64,000 bases of DNA, taken from NCBI GenBank assembly GCA_963576735.1, contig OY755170.1:17530875-17594874 (forward strand). Reading direction: 5' to 3'. This DNA comes from Bedellia somnulentella. Its lineage: Eukaryota > Arthropoda > Insecta > Lepidoptera > Bedelliidae. Positions 32,626 to 44,466 of this stretch are shown here, piece by piece. How positions within the stretch are numbered: position 1 is the first letter of the stretch; every line of letters begins with the position of its first letter. The position numbers were made by a program, and so were the translations under genes. Below the pieces are notes generated by a model. The model saw only the letters and a program-made list of their open reading frames with translations, had not been told where the DNA came from and ran no database searches.

Positions 32626-35476
32626 CTTTTAAAATTAAAATGAGATAAGTGTTCATTGTAAACTTCAGTCATAGTACATGGTGAAAATGATTTTGAAAGT
32701 GGCTTGTTGATTAGCACAATTCGCACTTGGGTCTGAAACGGGCGCATGACCCGACACGATACGTCATCGGTGGTAGGTGGTCGTCGCGGTTATGTAAGCG
32801 TTGTGCAAGCTAGCCAAGATCGTGAGTTCCGAGTCCTGGGGCGGAATTCTACTAGACATTATACTATTAACATATACTATTAATCCGATGGTAACGTTTC
32901 TTAAATTCCTAGATTTGGCCGCTCAACAAAATGTGTCGCTATGTTTTGTGAAATGGTAGGATAGGATTCAAAACTACTAAATATATGCAAGAAAAACGAT
33001 AATTCCAAGTTTGTTACTTAATTTATGTCACCTTTTTTCAATGCAAATTGAATTATTATTTTAAAATATATTTTCTCTCAATTCTCTAACTTTAACAAAT
33101 ATCGCAATCAAATGGCGTTGCAGTGTTAATTTAATGTGTCATGTAGGGTGTCCCCCAGGTTTGGAGGCGATTGCGCGGCTCGGACCATATGCGACGTCAG
33201 GTCAATTTACGAAACTACATGGAGATTCAGTTCAAGTCACTTTCCATTGCACTGCATTATATAATAAGTGGAATGTTGACTTAATATATTGTTTCGTTGC
33301 TCTGATTTTATTTTAACTGAGACAAAAACATCTAGCGTTTAAGATAAACAATTTTAATGGGAATAGACCAATACCGTTTCTTTCGTATCTCTTTCCTCGG
33401 ATAGTTTACTATTTACTACTACATAACAGGTGACTGAGGATAAAGATGATTATTGAAATTTTCCCAATATTATTTAGAAATTTTGAATTTACTGGCTAGA
33501 TAAATTAATGTCATCATGCAAAATCATCTACCGCATTTGTTTTAAATCCTACCACTATCCACCAACGAATACCGGAAGCGGCTTACTTTAATGTTATTAC
33601 ATAGTAATGTTAATGGTCCATAAATGGTTAAAATAATAATTAACATTGTACTACTTCTTAAGCTATTTAGTATTATTATGAGAAACACTTGATAAAATTT
33701 TAGTAACGAATTATATATTTCATGCAATTTTACTTATTATTTCACTTGGTTACCACTTTCTAGAACCTGCGTTCCAGTGAAACTGCTATTTTAATTTCCC
33801 ATTGTCTTGTTTCTATTTTGCTCTTAAGACACATAATTCAAAAACTACCTTTGTGTTAAATATTATTACGAACTGCTAGTAGCATCATAAAAAGCGTTCA
33901 AAAATACAATGGGCAGTTTAATATGTTACATAAAATATATGCATGGCGTAAGAAACCTAAAAATTACAATTTCTCAATTTTTGGACTTGTTTAGAACCTT
34001 AATTGTCATAGAATTAGTAGGTTTATACCCATGCACTTAAATTTTATACATTAATACAAACGCACAGCAATTAAATTATTTTATAGAAAATAAAAAAGAC
34101 AATCAGGGTGAAGTTACCAGCTCGCAGCGGTAAGATCCTTCTTAGCGTCCTTGTTAAATTACAACGCCAACCAATAACTAGTGATTTCCTTATCTCAAAA
34201 GTAAAAATACGTTTCCAAAAAAAATACAATAGACTCAAACAAATCCGTAAATGAAAATCATCTGTAAGACACTGACCACTGGGCTCCAAATCCCTCGCAT
34301 GGTGGGGCGGGGAACGGCAGCTCCTCGAGTTGAAACGCCGGAACTGTTAAACTCTAATAGTTTTCATCGAAGTAGTGTATATATATGAGGTGGCCCACCC
34401 CGAGTGTGGCCAGGTGGGGCGCGCTGAAGCAATCACTTTCGCCGAATCACCCCGCGTGGAGCGACCGCCAGTTCCACTTTTAGGAGTTGCAGGAAGCGTG
34501 GGAGCACCTGGCAGGACATGTTGTCGGATCTCTACCATACGCTATTATGCGGTTACTTAATTTTACCGTAAACACGAATAGAGATACTTGTAGTTTAGAT
34601 TTTTCATTATGTTGTGCAGGGCTTTATCGCAGTTACTTTGATTTTGATGGTTTAAAACAAATATTTATTTCTTGATTTACTGAAGACCTATTTCGTATTT
34701 ACTAAAGGGACATTAAGCGTTTTATTCCGATCGTTTTTCAACAAGCTAGTATTAAATTGAAAGAAAGGACTATTCCATTGTTAGTTTACTTTTTGAATAA
34801 AAAGATAATATTAACGATTTTTAAGACTAATCAAAAGATTACCACACTACGAGGATTTCCGTGTAATATAAACATAACCAAAAAAATAGTTTCACAAGTA
34901 ATTAATTACTTTAATACGCTTTCGGAGTAGTCGATTTAAAATCACGTACCAATCTATCTATAAATACTCTACTTTACAAAACTTGTTTACTAGGTCGAAT
35001 TTATAAGTAAGATCTTTTAAATTTTGTACTGTAGTAGCAATATAATGCAATGCAATATAGCATTTGAAACCACTATAGGACTAAACCCGTCACAGTGGTA
35101 AGACCTGAGTGGAAAACTCTTCCCTGCAACTATACTTATCCTAGCTTACATTTAATTGCATATGAATTCCTCGTTAACACTATTTTATAATTTTTACATT
35201 CAATTAAACCAATTAAAATCTTAATGAAACTTTTGCTTCAAAGTTTTTTGACATAATCTGTTTCCTGCGTAACGACACTTAGAGGTAACATAGTATATTA
35301 TTACCATAGAAAATAAGTTTTTAATACATATAATATGAGGTTAGGCACGATGTGGCCACTGAGACTAAACCGCGAACATATTTATTTTATATAAATCGCC
35401 TACTTATTATAGTTATGTCTTGAACATTATACTAAGTTTTCTTTATGCCACATGCACACATGCGTTAAGTTGTTAT
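32626..35476. other. Long stretch without a supported gene
   Basis: Mostly AT-rich. Two GC-richer blocks stand out: 32735-32850 and 34270-34540 (CAGGTGGGGCGCGCTGAAGC and similar). The second has short open frames on both strands with no recognisable domain; it may be a decayed retroelement end. Confidence 0.4.
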
Positions 35477-35484
35477 ATTTAAAA

Positions 35485-36432
35485 TAGGGATGCAACGATA
35501 CCGACACGATAATCGTATATCGGCGATTATCGTAAACCTTTACGATCATTCGTTATCGTAGATATTACGATACGATATTTTTACGATACATTTATTTCCA
35601 AATTTTTGAACAAGCTACAAAGTCAAGCCGTGTAGTGTCGGCTTAGAATAACACTACCCCATTTCTACCCGTGGGTGATCGTAAGAGGCGACTAAGGGTA
35701 TAGGGGCTTATTAAGTGATTTTTGGGCGATGTGGTTGGAGACCCGTCACCAAAAACATTTATTATTACCATCTTTTCCCCAATCAACTTCCAAAAGTGGC
35801 TGAGGAATTTTTCATTCCAAAGCTCTGGCTACCCCGTTAAGGGATTTATAGCCGTGAGTATATGTATATGTATGTACAAAGTCAAGTACCTACTGAATCA
35901 TCCATGTTCAAACAGAGACATGACTTTAAGTATTAGGGGGTTAACACAGGATTAAGTATTGAAATGGAGGCACGGTTTGGTAACTTGGAGTCCGATAAAT
36001 CTGTATTTGGCTACAGCTCTGGACCCATGATCCAATTGATATACAGTAATGAGAGAACCGACTTAAGGGAAACAACTTAAAAATGTTTTGTTTTCTGAAT
36101 AAGAATTTGCCAGTAATAAATTACGACTACAAGTTAAATTAATTAATAGTCAGTAAATGTAACATATTAAACAGAAGTAACAATTTAAATTATAAGTTAA
36201 TAATGAAAATTGTTAAAATTAATAAATATATTGATTAAAAACGCATAACTTTTTTATACTTTTAATTAGTCGTACAATAATAAAATACAACAAAGCTTCC
36301 AATAAATTTATCAAAATAATAATTAAAAAAATATCGTAATGCATTCGTATCGTAATTCGTTATCGTATTTGGCCATTACGATGCATTCGTCATTCGTATT
36401 GGTATCGTAATAGACGTATCGTTGCATCCCTA
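35485..36432. mobile_element. hAT-type element carrying a nested SINE-A
   Basis: 948 bp between exact 8-bp duplications ATTTAAAA (35477-35484 and 36433-36440). The terminal inverted repeats begin TAGGGATGCAACGATA. Subterminal regions are dense in CGATA/TATCG motifs, likely transposase-binding repeats. No transposase gene. Minus the SINE-A and its duplication the element is about 690 bp. Confidence 0.9.
35628..35875 (+). mobile_element. SINE-A inside the hAT element, 11-bp target duplication
   Basis: Flanked by ACAAAGTCAAG at 35617-35627 and 35876-35886. It begins near CCGTGTAGTGTCGGCTTAGA and ends TAGCCGTGAGTATATGTATA plus a TATG tract. This copy defines the SINE-A unit at about 248 bp. No A/B-box pair is obvious; GGTTGGAGACCCG is the closest to a B box. 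Confidence 0.9.
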
Positions 36433-36454
36433 ATTTAAAATAACATAAGTTATC

Positions 36455-36523
36455 CATAAGTCATAAAACTAGTCATAGTTTTATGACTTATGAAAACTTT
36501 TATCAGTCATGATAAAAGTTTTC
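36455..36523. repeat. Twin hairpins with identical GTCA loops
   Basis: Hairpin 1 has 17-bp perfect arms (36455-36471 and 36476-36492). Hairpin 2 has 14-bp perfect arms (36492-36505 and 36510-36523). Both loops are GTCA and the two share one base. They start 15 bp beyond the hAT element's right target duplication. Confidence 0.9.
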
Positions 36524-37553
36524 GTGTTAAATATACATACTCATATACCATAAGTTGTTACAATCAAATACAATGAGGATATCACATCAAGTAAGTAATA
36601 ATAAAAATGATAATGTGTTGTAAAATGTGACTAGAGTTGGTATATTAAGCGATGTTTGCAGCCAGCTACTAAATCACTACTTTGTTACACAAGTTGAAGA
36701 CAAAATCACTACTTTTCTTCTAGATGCGAGAATCTCAGAATCATCTTCAAAGGCCCACTAAGGTAAGTCATGTAATTTCCTAATTTATGCATTATATGAA
36801 ATGGTCTTTGTTTCCACAATAAACAAAGAATTAAATATATGTACACACTTAACTATATATACAGGTATAAAAAATAAATAATTAAGTAAAATGCAAAGTA
36901 CCTAACCTAGACTAAACTATATAAAAAATACTCTCGAAATCGCTGCCGCCTGGAGGCAGGGTTTCGAGAAGGCTGGCTGCAATAAGAGCTTATCCCATTT
37001 GACTGCATGCGGACGTCTGAAAGCCACAGAATCTGCATGCAGACTAGTGGAATAACGTTCAGAACGCTAGGCTTCTGAAAAGTAGAGCAAGTTTGGCTCC
37101 TAGCTCACTAAATTTTTAGTAGCTCCGTCTCAGGAAGGTGGAATAACGTTCAGACGCTTCTTCAGTCGCCTCGCGTCGCGCCCGCCACTGCGAGAGGACG
37201 TGCCAAAATTTTACATGCCTATGATTGCAAATTACGTAAACAAAAAAAGATAATAAAAGTTTTATAGCAGATATACATATGTATGCTATATAGCATGCAC
37301 ATCCGTTCAAATAGTGTCACAACTCAAAAATTAATTGAATCCCTCTTGTTTTACCATTACGTTAATTAACCATTGATAAACATCAAAAAGTTAACTCTTG
37401 AACTGGCATATGTATAGCTTGTTAATTTGTAATTATGTTCAGTTGTCGTAACAGGAGCAAAAATGTAAAAATAAAGAGAAATGTAAGTTTTAAATACGAT
37501 TTTTTCAAAAATTTGGTTTTTGAGTTGTGTCACTATTTGAGCGGAGGTGCGAA
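36524..37553. other. No supported gene; short repeated motif
   Basis: GTGGAATAACGTTCAG occurs at about 37048 and again at about 37138 in a GC-richer 37030-37200 stretch. No coding signal was recognised. Confidence 0.4.
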
Positions 37554-37683
37554 TGCTCACGCCATTACTAACCATAGTGGTAGGCAGATAAGTTTAATTA
37601 CATACATAGATACGCATACTCACGCCATCACTTCCCATAGGGGTAGGCAGATACGTTTAATCTCATGCATGCAAATTATATTA

Positions 37684-38043
37684 TATAAACGTTCACGCCG
37701 TTTATCCCCGAAGGGGTTGGCAGAGGTACCAATACTCCTGAACTCACATGGCAAGCGCCATCTAGTTTCCAGAGAAGGTACCCACGTTTTGCTTAGACAG
37801 TGTACTCACGTGATAGGGGGCAGGCCTATCGTCGTTTTGTACGAATACACTGTCACATGACTAAGTACAACTCAGCCATGTGGGTTTCCTCACGATGTTT
37901 TCCCTCACCGTTAGCAACCATGATAAATTAACCACACATATGACTTTAGAAAAGACAAATTGGTGTAGGCCCGTCCCAGGATTGGAACTCACGCCCTTCT
38001 GTTTTTCGGGCTGGTGTTCTACCCACTGGACTATCATGTCGCT
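37684..38043 (-). mobile_element. SINE-B, full length with 11-bp target duplication
   Basis: 360 bp flanked by AAATTATATTA at 37673-37683 and 38044-38054. Minus-strand head GCGACATGATAGTCCAGTGG; the 3' end is the CGGGGATAAACGGCGTGAAC module. Inserted into the tail-module array. Confidence 0.9.
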
Positions 38044-38188
38044 AAATTATATTAAATTATATATATTCACGCCATCACTTCCCATAGGGGTAGGCAGATA
38101 TGTATAATTATATTCATGCATACATACATTACTCACGCTATTATTTCCGATTGGGGAAGGTAAATACGTTTTATCACATACATGCAAA

Positions 38189-39479
38189 TCTATACTAATA
38201 TTATAAAGCTGAAGAGTTTGTTTGTTTGAACGCTAGGATCTCAGGAACTACCCAATCAAATTGAAAAATTCTTTTTGTGTTGGATAGTCCATTTATTGAA
38301 GAAGGTTTTAGGCTATATATCATCACGCTGCGACCAACAGGAGCAAACTATCAGCGAATAATGTTGCAAAAACGGGGATAATTATTCATACTAAGGCTTC
38401 CGTTGTGTGCGCTGCGTAAACGTTTAAGTTACCCAAAAAAAAATGTACTAAAGAATTATTTCTCTTTAAATGATCTAAAAAAATGCCCGCGACAGTATAT
38501 GTCTAACTTTTAAGTTTCACTTACTATAACCATTTTTATGGTAAATAAATTTGGGCGAATTTAATGCATAATTGCCATAATGTTTTATCAACATAATATT
38601 ACGAGTAATCTTTATCCAAATAAATATGTTGTTGATTGAGAGTATTTAATTGAGAACAAAATTGTCCTTGATATCACTTAATTTAAAAAAAACATCTTAG
38701 AAGATAATACAATTTTTTAATTACTCCGTAACAAAATTTACACGCGTGCATGAAGCGCAAGACAAGACGCTGCGCTGGCCGGCGAGCGAGGTCACCTGCG
38801 CGAGAAGCTTATGTTTAAGCCTTATCCTATTAATATTATAAATGTTTGCAGTGTAGTGTCGGCTTAGAATAACACTACCCCATTTCTACCCGTGGGTGAT
38901 CGTAAGAGGCGACTAAGGGTCTAGGGGCTTTTTAAGTGATTTTTGGGCGATGTGGTTGGAGACCCGTCACCAAAATCATTTATTATTACCATCTTTTCCC
39001 CAATCAACTTCCAAAAGTGGCTGAGGAATTTTTCATTCCAAAGCTCTGGCTACCCCGTTAACGGATTTATAGCCGTGAGTATATGTATGTATGTATGTAT
39101 GTATTATAAATGTGAAAGTTTAGATTTTGTGTGTTTGTAGCTAAATGAAGACTAATTCACAGAACATACTTAAAACAAAATTTACAGGAAGCCAGATAAT
39201 GATCCCAATTAACACAATAGGACACTTTTTATTCCAGAAAAATCAAGAGATTAATAAATATTCTTGAAAAATGGTTAAACAGGCTAAGAATCAATGCTCA
39301 GCCGAAACTACTATACTTATAAACTTAAAATTTATAAAGTGAAAAAATTGTAAGGACACTATGAAAAACACCTTTTTTCTCATCGCATGACAGAGACCCT
39401 CAACAGGTCAGTTAAATATTTCAGTTTGACGACGTGAAAGTCTACACTTTTGACAGTACGAAGTCTGTGGGGTCAGCTA
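38189..39479 (+). mobile_element. Helitron carrying a nested SINE-A
   Basis: Starts TCTATACTAATATTATAAAG after A and ends GTGGGGTCAGCTAG before T. It has the lepidopteran Helitron opening AAGCTGAAGAGTTTGTTTGT. About 1.29 kb including the SINE-A at 38846-39101. No Rep/helicase coding. Confidence 0.8.
38846..39101 (+). mobile_element. SINE-A inside Helitron, 12-bp target duplication
   Basis: Flanked by TATTATAAATGT at 38834-38845 and 39102-39113. Very similar to the copy at 35628, including shared variants such as GTGGGTGATCGTAAGAGGCG, so the two are of similar age or subfamily. Confidence 0.9.
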
Positions 39480-39834
39480 GTAATATTATAAATATTCACG
39501 CCATTACTTTCCATCGGAGTAGGCAGATACGTTTAATTACATACAAACACACATATACTCACGCCATTACTTCCCATTGTGGTAGGCAGATAATTTTCAT
39601 TCATACATACATACTTAAACTCCTGCGTTATTTCCCTTTAGGGTAGGCAGATACGTATTGTTTCAAATATGCATACTCACCCCATCACTTCCCATGGGGG
39701 TAGGCAAATACGTATCACTACGTTACGTAACGTACGTAATAATAACATACTTATACCCACGCCATTATTTCCGATTGGAGTAGGCAAATACGTTTTATCA
39801 CATACATGCAAATTATATTCTTTATTTCTTCTTT

Positions 39835-40035
39835 CTTATTGAGGATGGATGGAAATAAAGTAGCGAAAGAGATATATAGAGCCAATGTTGATGGGATTGT
39901 TAGTAGAGGACGGCCACGTAAAACGTTTCTAGATCAGATAGAAAACGTTCTTATAAAGGCGGGGGTCCGAAGTGAGAAGAATAAAAGAGCATGTATGAGA
40001 AGAATAATGAATGAATGGGAAGCAAGTTATTAACT
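39835..40035 (+). pseudogene. LINE-B C-terminal ORF fragment
   Basis: The plus-strand frame reads EIYRANVDGIVSRGRPRKTF, then LDQIENVLIKAGVRSEKNKR, ending EASY. This is the family's C-terminal segment without its own 3' tail. Confidence 0.75.
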
Positions 40036-40230
40036 ATAACATGATTGAGTCCTACCTCTCGCATCCAATAGCCATACATACCGTTTTAATGTTTAAAATG
40101 CATAACGCATGTTATAAAGGTAAAGACATATGAATGACGACATGTAGAATGATATGTTTAACCCTTTTTATCCAGATCACCAACCTGGTTTTTTTATCAA
40201 TATTATAAGTTATTTAAATTTTCTGCTGTG

Positions 40231-40322
40231 TAGTGTCGGCTTAGAATAGCACTACCCCATTTTTCCGGTGGGTGTATGTAAAAGGCGAATATCGGTGTTG
40301 GGGCTTTTAAGAGATTTTTTGT
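40231..40322 (+). mobile_element. SINE-A 5' fragment
   Basis: TGTGTAGTGTCGGCTTAGAA to GGGGCTTTTAAGAGATTTTT. It ends where the left arm of the inverted duplication starts. Confidence 0.7.
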
Positions 40323-40529
40323 ACATTTGGTCTTCCTTTGCGTCTTCTGTCTTTATTAAATTAACTTAAACAATAGGTGAACATTAAACTAACTTCTTCG
40401 CTTCACCTTTTGAAAATAAAATAAGCTTTTGAATTATAAAAATGGTTTTACAAAGACCGCTGAAATACGCAAGTTTTTAACTCATACTTCATACTTTATA
40501 GTTTTTATAAAAACAACTGTATTACAGTT

Positions 40530-41190
40530 TGTTGTGTAGTGTCGGCTTAGAATAGCACTACCCCGTTTCTTCCGGTGGGTGTACGTAAGAGGCGACTAAC
40601 GGTATTGGGGTTTTTAATGGATTTTTTTGAGCGATGCGGTTGGAAACATACATATTCATACATATTCTCACGCCGTTAGTTCCCATTGGGGTAGGCAGAG
40701 ACTATCGATCGCCACTTTGTACGATCCTGGCAAACCTCTCTAGCTTCATTCACATCCATCAATCTTTTCATACATGCTCTTTTATTCTTCGTACTTCGGA
40801 CACCTGCCTTTTTGAGCACATTTTCTATTTGATCTAAATGTGTCCTCCGAGGTCGTCCTCTACTAACATTACCTTCCACATTGGCTCTATAGATCTCTTT
40901 CACCACTTTACTGTCATCCATCCTCTCTATGTGCCCAAACCATCTCAACATTCCTTTTTCTATCTTACTTACAATATCATCTTTAACACCACACCTTTCA
41001 CGAATCACATCATTCCTCACACGATCACATAACCTTACATTACAAAGGCGGTTGGAAACCCATCACCAAAAACCTTTATTTCACCATCTTTTCCCCACGC
41101 AACTTCCAAAAGTGACTGAGGAATTTCTAATTCCCTAGCTCTGGCTACCCCGTTAAGGGATTTATAGCCCTGAGTATATGTATGTATGTA
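40530..41190 (+). mobile_element. SINE-A split by LINE-B
   Basis: The 5' half is 40530-40647. The 3' half resumes with the duplicated GCGGTTGGAAAC at 41048-41059 and ends TAGCCCTGAGTATATGTATG at about 41186. Confidence 0.85.
40648..41047 (-). mobile_element. LINE-B 5'-truncated insertion with 12-bp target duplication
   Basis: 400 bp flanked by GCGGTTGGAAAC (40636-40647 and 41048-41059). An open frame on the minus strand encodes MLRWFGHIERMDDSKVVKEI, then GRPRRTHLDQIENVLKKAGV and ends SIVSAYPNGN. The 3' tail is GGCGTGAGAATATGTATGAA. The frame is uninterrupted, so the copy is young. It encodes only the domain after the RT, of RTE-like style. Confidence 0.88.
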
Positions 41191-41514
41191 ATTTAAGTTA
41201 ATAAATTTACTTGTATTCGTTGGAAGATTCTGATGACTGTACGGGTTGGACCTAGTATAGCATCAGCATGTGTAAACGACTGCATTTTTTTGTTAACGTG
41301 TTTCCTGTATCATTATTTTGTTAACTTTTTTCACGTATTTCATTTAAGTCTTTGTTTGTTTTTGCTCTGAATAAATAAAATGTTTCAAATATATTTGGGC
41401 ACCGATACTGATTATAGTAATGACCCCATCGTAAATTATATCTCTCTAACATACTTATATTTTCAGGGAATAGCATGCAGCAATAGAGCAAAAGATGAAA
41501 TAAATTTTGAGAAA

Positions 41515-41725
41515 CTTTTCCTCCAAGAGGTAGCCAGAGCTAATGAAAAAGAAATTCGTCGGCCACTTTTGGAAGTTGAGTGGGGAAAAGATGGGTGAAA
41601 AGAAGCGATGAGTCTCCAACCGCATCGCCCAAAAAAACATTAAAAGCCCCAATACTGTTAGTCGCCTCTTACGTACACCCACTGGAAGAAACAGGGTAGT
41701 GCTATTCTAAGCCGACACTACACAA
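41515..41725 (-). mobile_element. SINE-A in right arm of inverted duplication
   Basis: Minus strand from TGTAGTGTCGGCTTAGAATA to GGCTACCTCTTGGAGG. It lacks the GCCGTGAGTATATG tail. Confidence 0.8.
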
Positions 41726-42119
41726 CAAACAGTAATACAGTTGTTTTTATAAAAACTATAAAGTATGAAGTATGAGTTGAAAACTGGCGTATTTCAGCGG
41801 TTTTTGTAAAACCATTTTTCTAATTCAAAAGTTTATTTTATTTTCAAAAGGTGAAGCGAAGAAGTTAGTTTAATGTTCACCTATTGTTCAAGTTAATTTA
41901 ATAAAGACAGAAGACGCAAAGAAAAACCAAATATAAAAAGAAACTCGTGCGAAATTCCTTCCACTCCTTAAAGATGAAATAGAGGTTTGAATAAAAACAT
42001 AGGCTCAATTGACTAAATAAAGGTCTCTTATTCCAGTGAGTAACGTGTGATGTGATCGAAAATGTAAAATTCCTCATAACATAACACACTTTTTAATCTC
42101 TCGCGGTTTGTCGACGTTA

Positions 42120-43067
42120 TCTATACTTATAATAATAAATCTGTAGAGAGGTCAATTCTGTACATTAAGTATATTTTAAAAATAACAATCAGGGGGTGAT
42201 TAGTGATCGATACTGATGGCAAAAATGCAATTAGTAAATCTTCTGTCTTTCTGCCTATCTGTCTGTCGGTTTGTATGTTCCTTATGGAATTAAAAACTAC
42301 ACGACGGATTTCGACACAACTTGGTACAATTATTCTTCATGCTCCTAGGCAGGTTATAGTATACTTTTCAGCAGAGTAGTGAAGGGGATATTTGGGAAAT
42401 TTTGGTAAAACGGGAGAAGTTACTCCATTTTTTAAGCTTTCGTCGCGTGGGCAGCCTAAATGGTTAAATTTACATAGAAATCATGTATGACGGAAATATT
42501 CCACATGCAATTGCCAAAAAAATATTCCTGAACAGCATATGTCTATATTTTATGGTTGATTCAGAATAACACGTGTAACTGCTGATAACTTAGCAGTTCG
42601 GAGCATTCTGATATATTGGTTACTCTTACGTTTATAATACTCTCGGTCATCTCTAATTTCAAAAAGTTTATATTATTACCAATTAAATAAAAAAAAAACA
42701 TAGAAATCGGTATAGAAACACCAAACCTATACATGAAAAAAGCCATCGCGCCGTTATCGCACGTGAATACTGAATCATGCTATAAGGATTATTTTTATGT
42801 ACCTAACGGTTGCTCGGGCAAAAGATAGCCGTGAGCATATGTATGATGTATGCAAAGTTTGTAACTCTGATTGTTTGTTTGCAAGGGGTTATTTTCGGAG
42901 ATACTAAACTTTCATAAAAGCGCTTTCACAATCTCAAAGCTACACTATTCAGGAGTCCTTTAAGTTGTAATCATTGCGCTGAATTTCACAAAGGGCGAGC
43001 AGTGATCGAAGAAACTTCGAATATTTTTAAAACTACGCTACCCGTGCGAAGCTGGGCCGATCCACTT
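42120..43067 (+). mobile_element. Helitron family H1, copy 1
   Basis: Starts TCTATACTTATAATAATAAA after A. It shares its whole body with 43485-44466. Its end CGTGCGAAGCTGGGCCGATC is followed by CACTTT instead of CACTAG, so the terminal tetranucleotide is mutated or replaced by the next element. Confidence 0.85.
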
Positions 43068-43200
43068 TATATAATAATAATCTGGATTAACCAACGAGTC
43101 AGCCCGTGACCACGGCACCAGTAGGTTTAACGTCGGGCAAACATAATCACGTGAGTGGTTTTAAAAGTATCCGTTGGTTAATCCCGATTATTATTATATA
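43068..43200. repeat. Short inverted-repeat element (MITE-like)
   Basis: The arms are 29 bp with one mismatch (43068-43096 and 43172-43200), TATATAATAATAATCTGGAT at the left, enclosing a 75-bp centre. It abuts the damaged 3' end of the preceding Helitron. Confidence 0.75.
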
Positions 43201-43484
43201 GAAGATGTATGTATTTTTTATATAATTAACTTAACTTTAGTTGGTCATGACAATGCAGTTACTGGCATGTTGGTATGAATCACCAACCCAACACAGGGAA
43301 GGCTCCAGTTCCAAATCGCAGACATATTCTCGTATGAGCTGTAGTTGCAGAACCTACGCTACGAGTTACCCCTCCCCATAATGAAAACAGCTTAAGTTTA
43401 GTTAATTAAGCTGAATCCTAGTTTTAGTCCAATTAATTACACACTTGTTTTAGAATCTTTGTGTTGTAAATCTCAATTCAATCA

Positions 43485-43603
43485 TCTATACTTATAATAA
43501 ATCTGTAGAGAGGTCAATTCTGTACATGAAATATATTTTCAAAATAACCATCAGGTGGTGATTAGGGATCGATACTGATGCCAAAAATGCAATCAGTAAA
43601 ATT

Positions 43604-43649
<46 letters not shown>

Positions 43650-44466
43650 GGTTTGTATGTTCCTTATGGAAACAAAAACTACTCGACGGATTTTAACGAT
43701 TCTTGGTAGAATTATTCTTCATACACCTGCGCAGGTTTTTGTATACTTTCCAGCTGCGTAGTAAAGGGGAATTTTGGGAAATTTTGGGAAAACGGGAGAA
43801 GTTACTCCATTTTTTAAGCTTCCGTTGCGTGTGCAGCCTTAATGGTTAAACTTTCATAGAAATCATGTATGACGGAAAAATTCTGCATAAAATTATCAAA
43901 AAAAAAATCTTCAACAGTTTATGTCTATCTTTTACGGTTGACTCACAAAAACACGTGTAATTCCTGATAGCTTAGCAGTTCGGAACATTCTGATTATATT
44001 TGTTTACTCTTACGTTTGTAAACCTCTCACTCATCCCTAATTTAAAAAAGGTAACATTATCACCTATTCAATAAAAAAAGAATCATAGAAATCGGTAGAG
44101 AAACACCGAAATTATACATAAAATAAGCCATCGCGCCCGTGACCAAAACCGAATCGTTACTAATTTACATATAACATACTAGATGGCGCCGGTAGTTGCA
44201 TCCTACAACACGTAATGATTTATTTTTTAGATTGTTATAAATACTATATAGCGTTTTTTTCCAAAATTTGCTATCAAACGGAAATACTGAACCGTTCATT
44301 AAAGCGCATTAAAAATCATCAAACTACACTGTTTAGTGAGTGCTATAAATTTAGTAAATTGAAAACATTGCGCTGAATTTCACAATGCTTGAGCAGTGAC
44401 TAAAGAAAGAAACCTCAGATATTTAAAAAACAACGCTACCCGTGCGAAGCTGGGACGATCCACTAG
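43485..44466 (+). mobile_element. Helitron family H1, copy 2 (complete)
   Basis: 982 bp from TCTATACTTATAATAAATCT after A to CGATCCACTAG before T. Contains a (TGTC)n tract near 43605-43650. No Rep/helicase coding: non-autonomous. Confidence 0.9.

Larger units (their letters stand above)
37554..39800. repeat. Interrupted array of LINE-B tail modules
   Basis: Units of about 60-80 bp read CTCACGCCATTACTTCCCAT, then GGGGTAGGCAGATACGTTT and a TACATACA spacer. Two lie before the SINE-B at 37684, two at about 38065-38185, and five at about 39490-39800. The SINE-B and a Helitron interrupt the array. Each module equals the last ~45 bp of LINE-B plus spacer. Confidence 0.8.
40325..41932. repeat. Large inverted duplication (unique segment plus SINE-A in each arm)
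   Basis: Left arm: a ~205-bp segment (CTTTGCGTCTTCTGTCTTTA onward), then a SINE-A from about 40530. The right arm carries the same two parts inverted, at about 41515-41932. The arms are highly alike by eye. The left SINE-A is split by the LINE-B insertion at 40648-41047. Confidence 0.85.

Noticed and set aside
34347..34560. Opposing 60-residue open frames in a GC-rich block
   Set aside because: Both strands are open only because of high GC; no domain, splice or promoter support.
37435..37860. 141-residue plus-strand open frame
   Set aside because: Runs through LINE-B tail modules into a SINE-B; no independent coding support.
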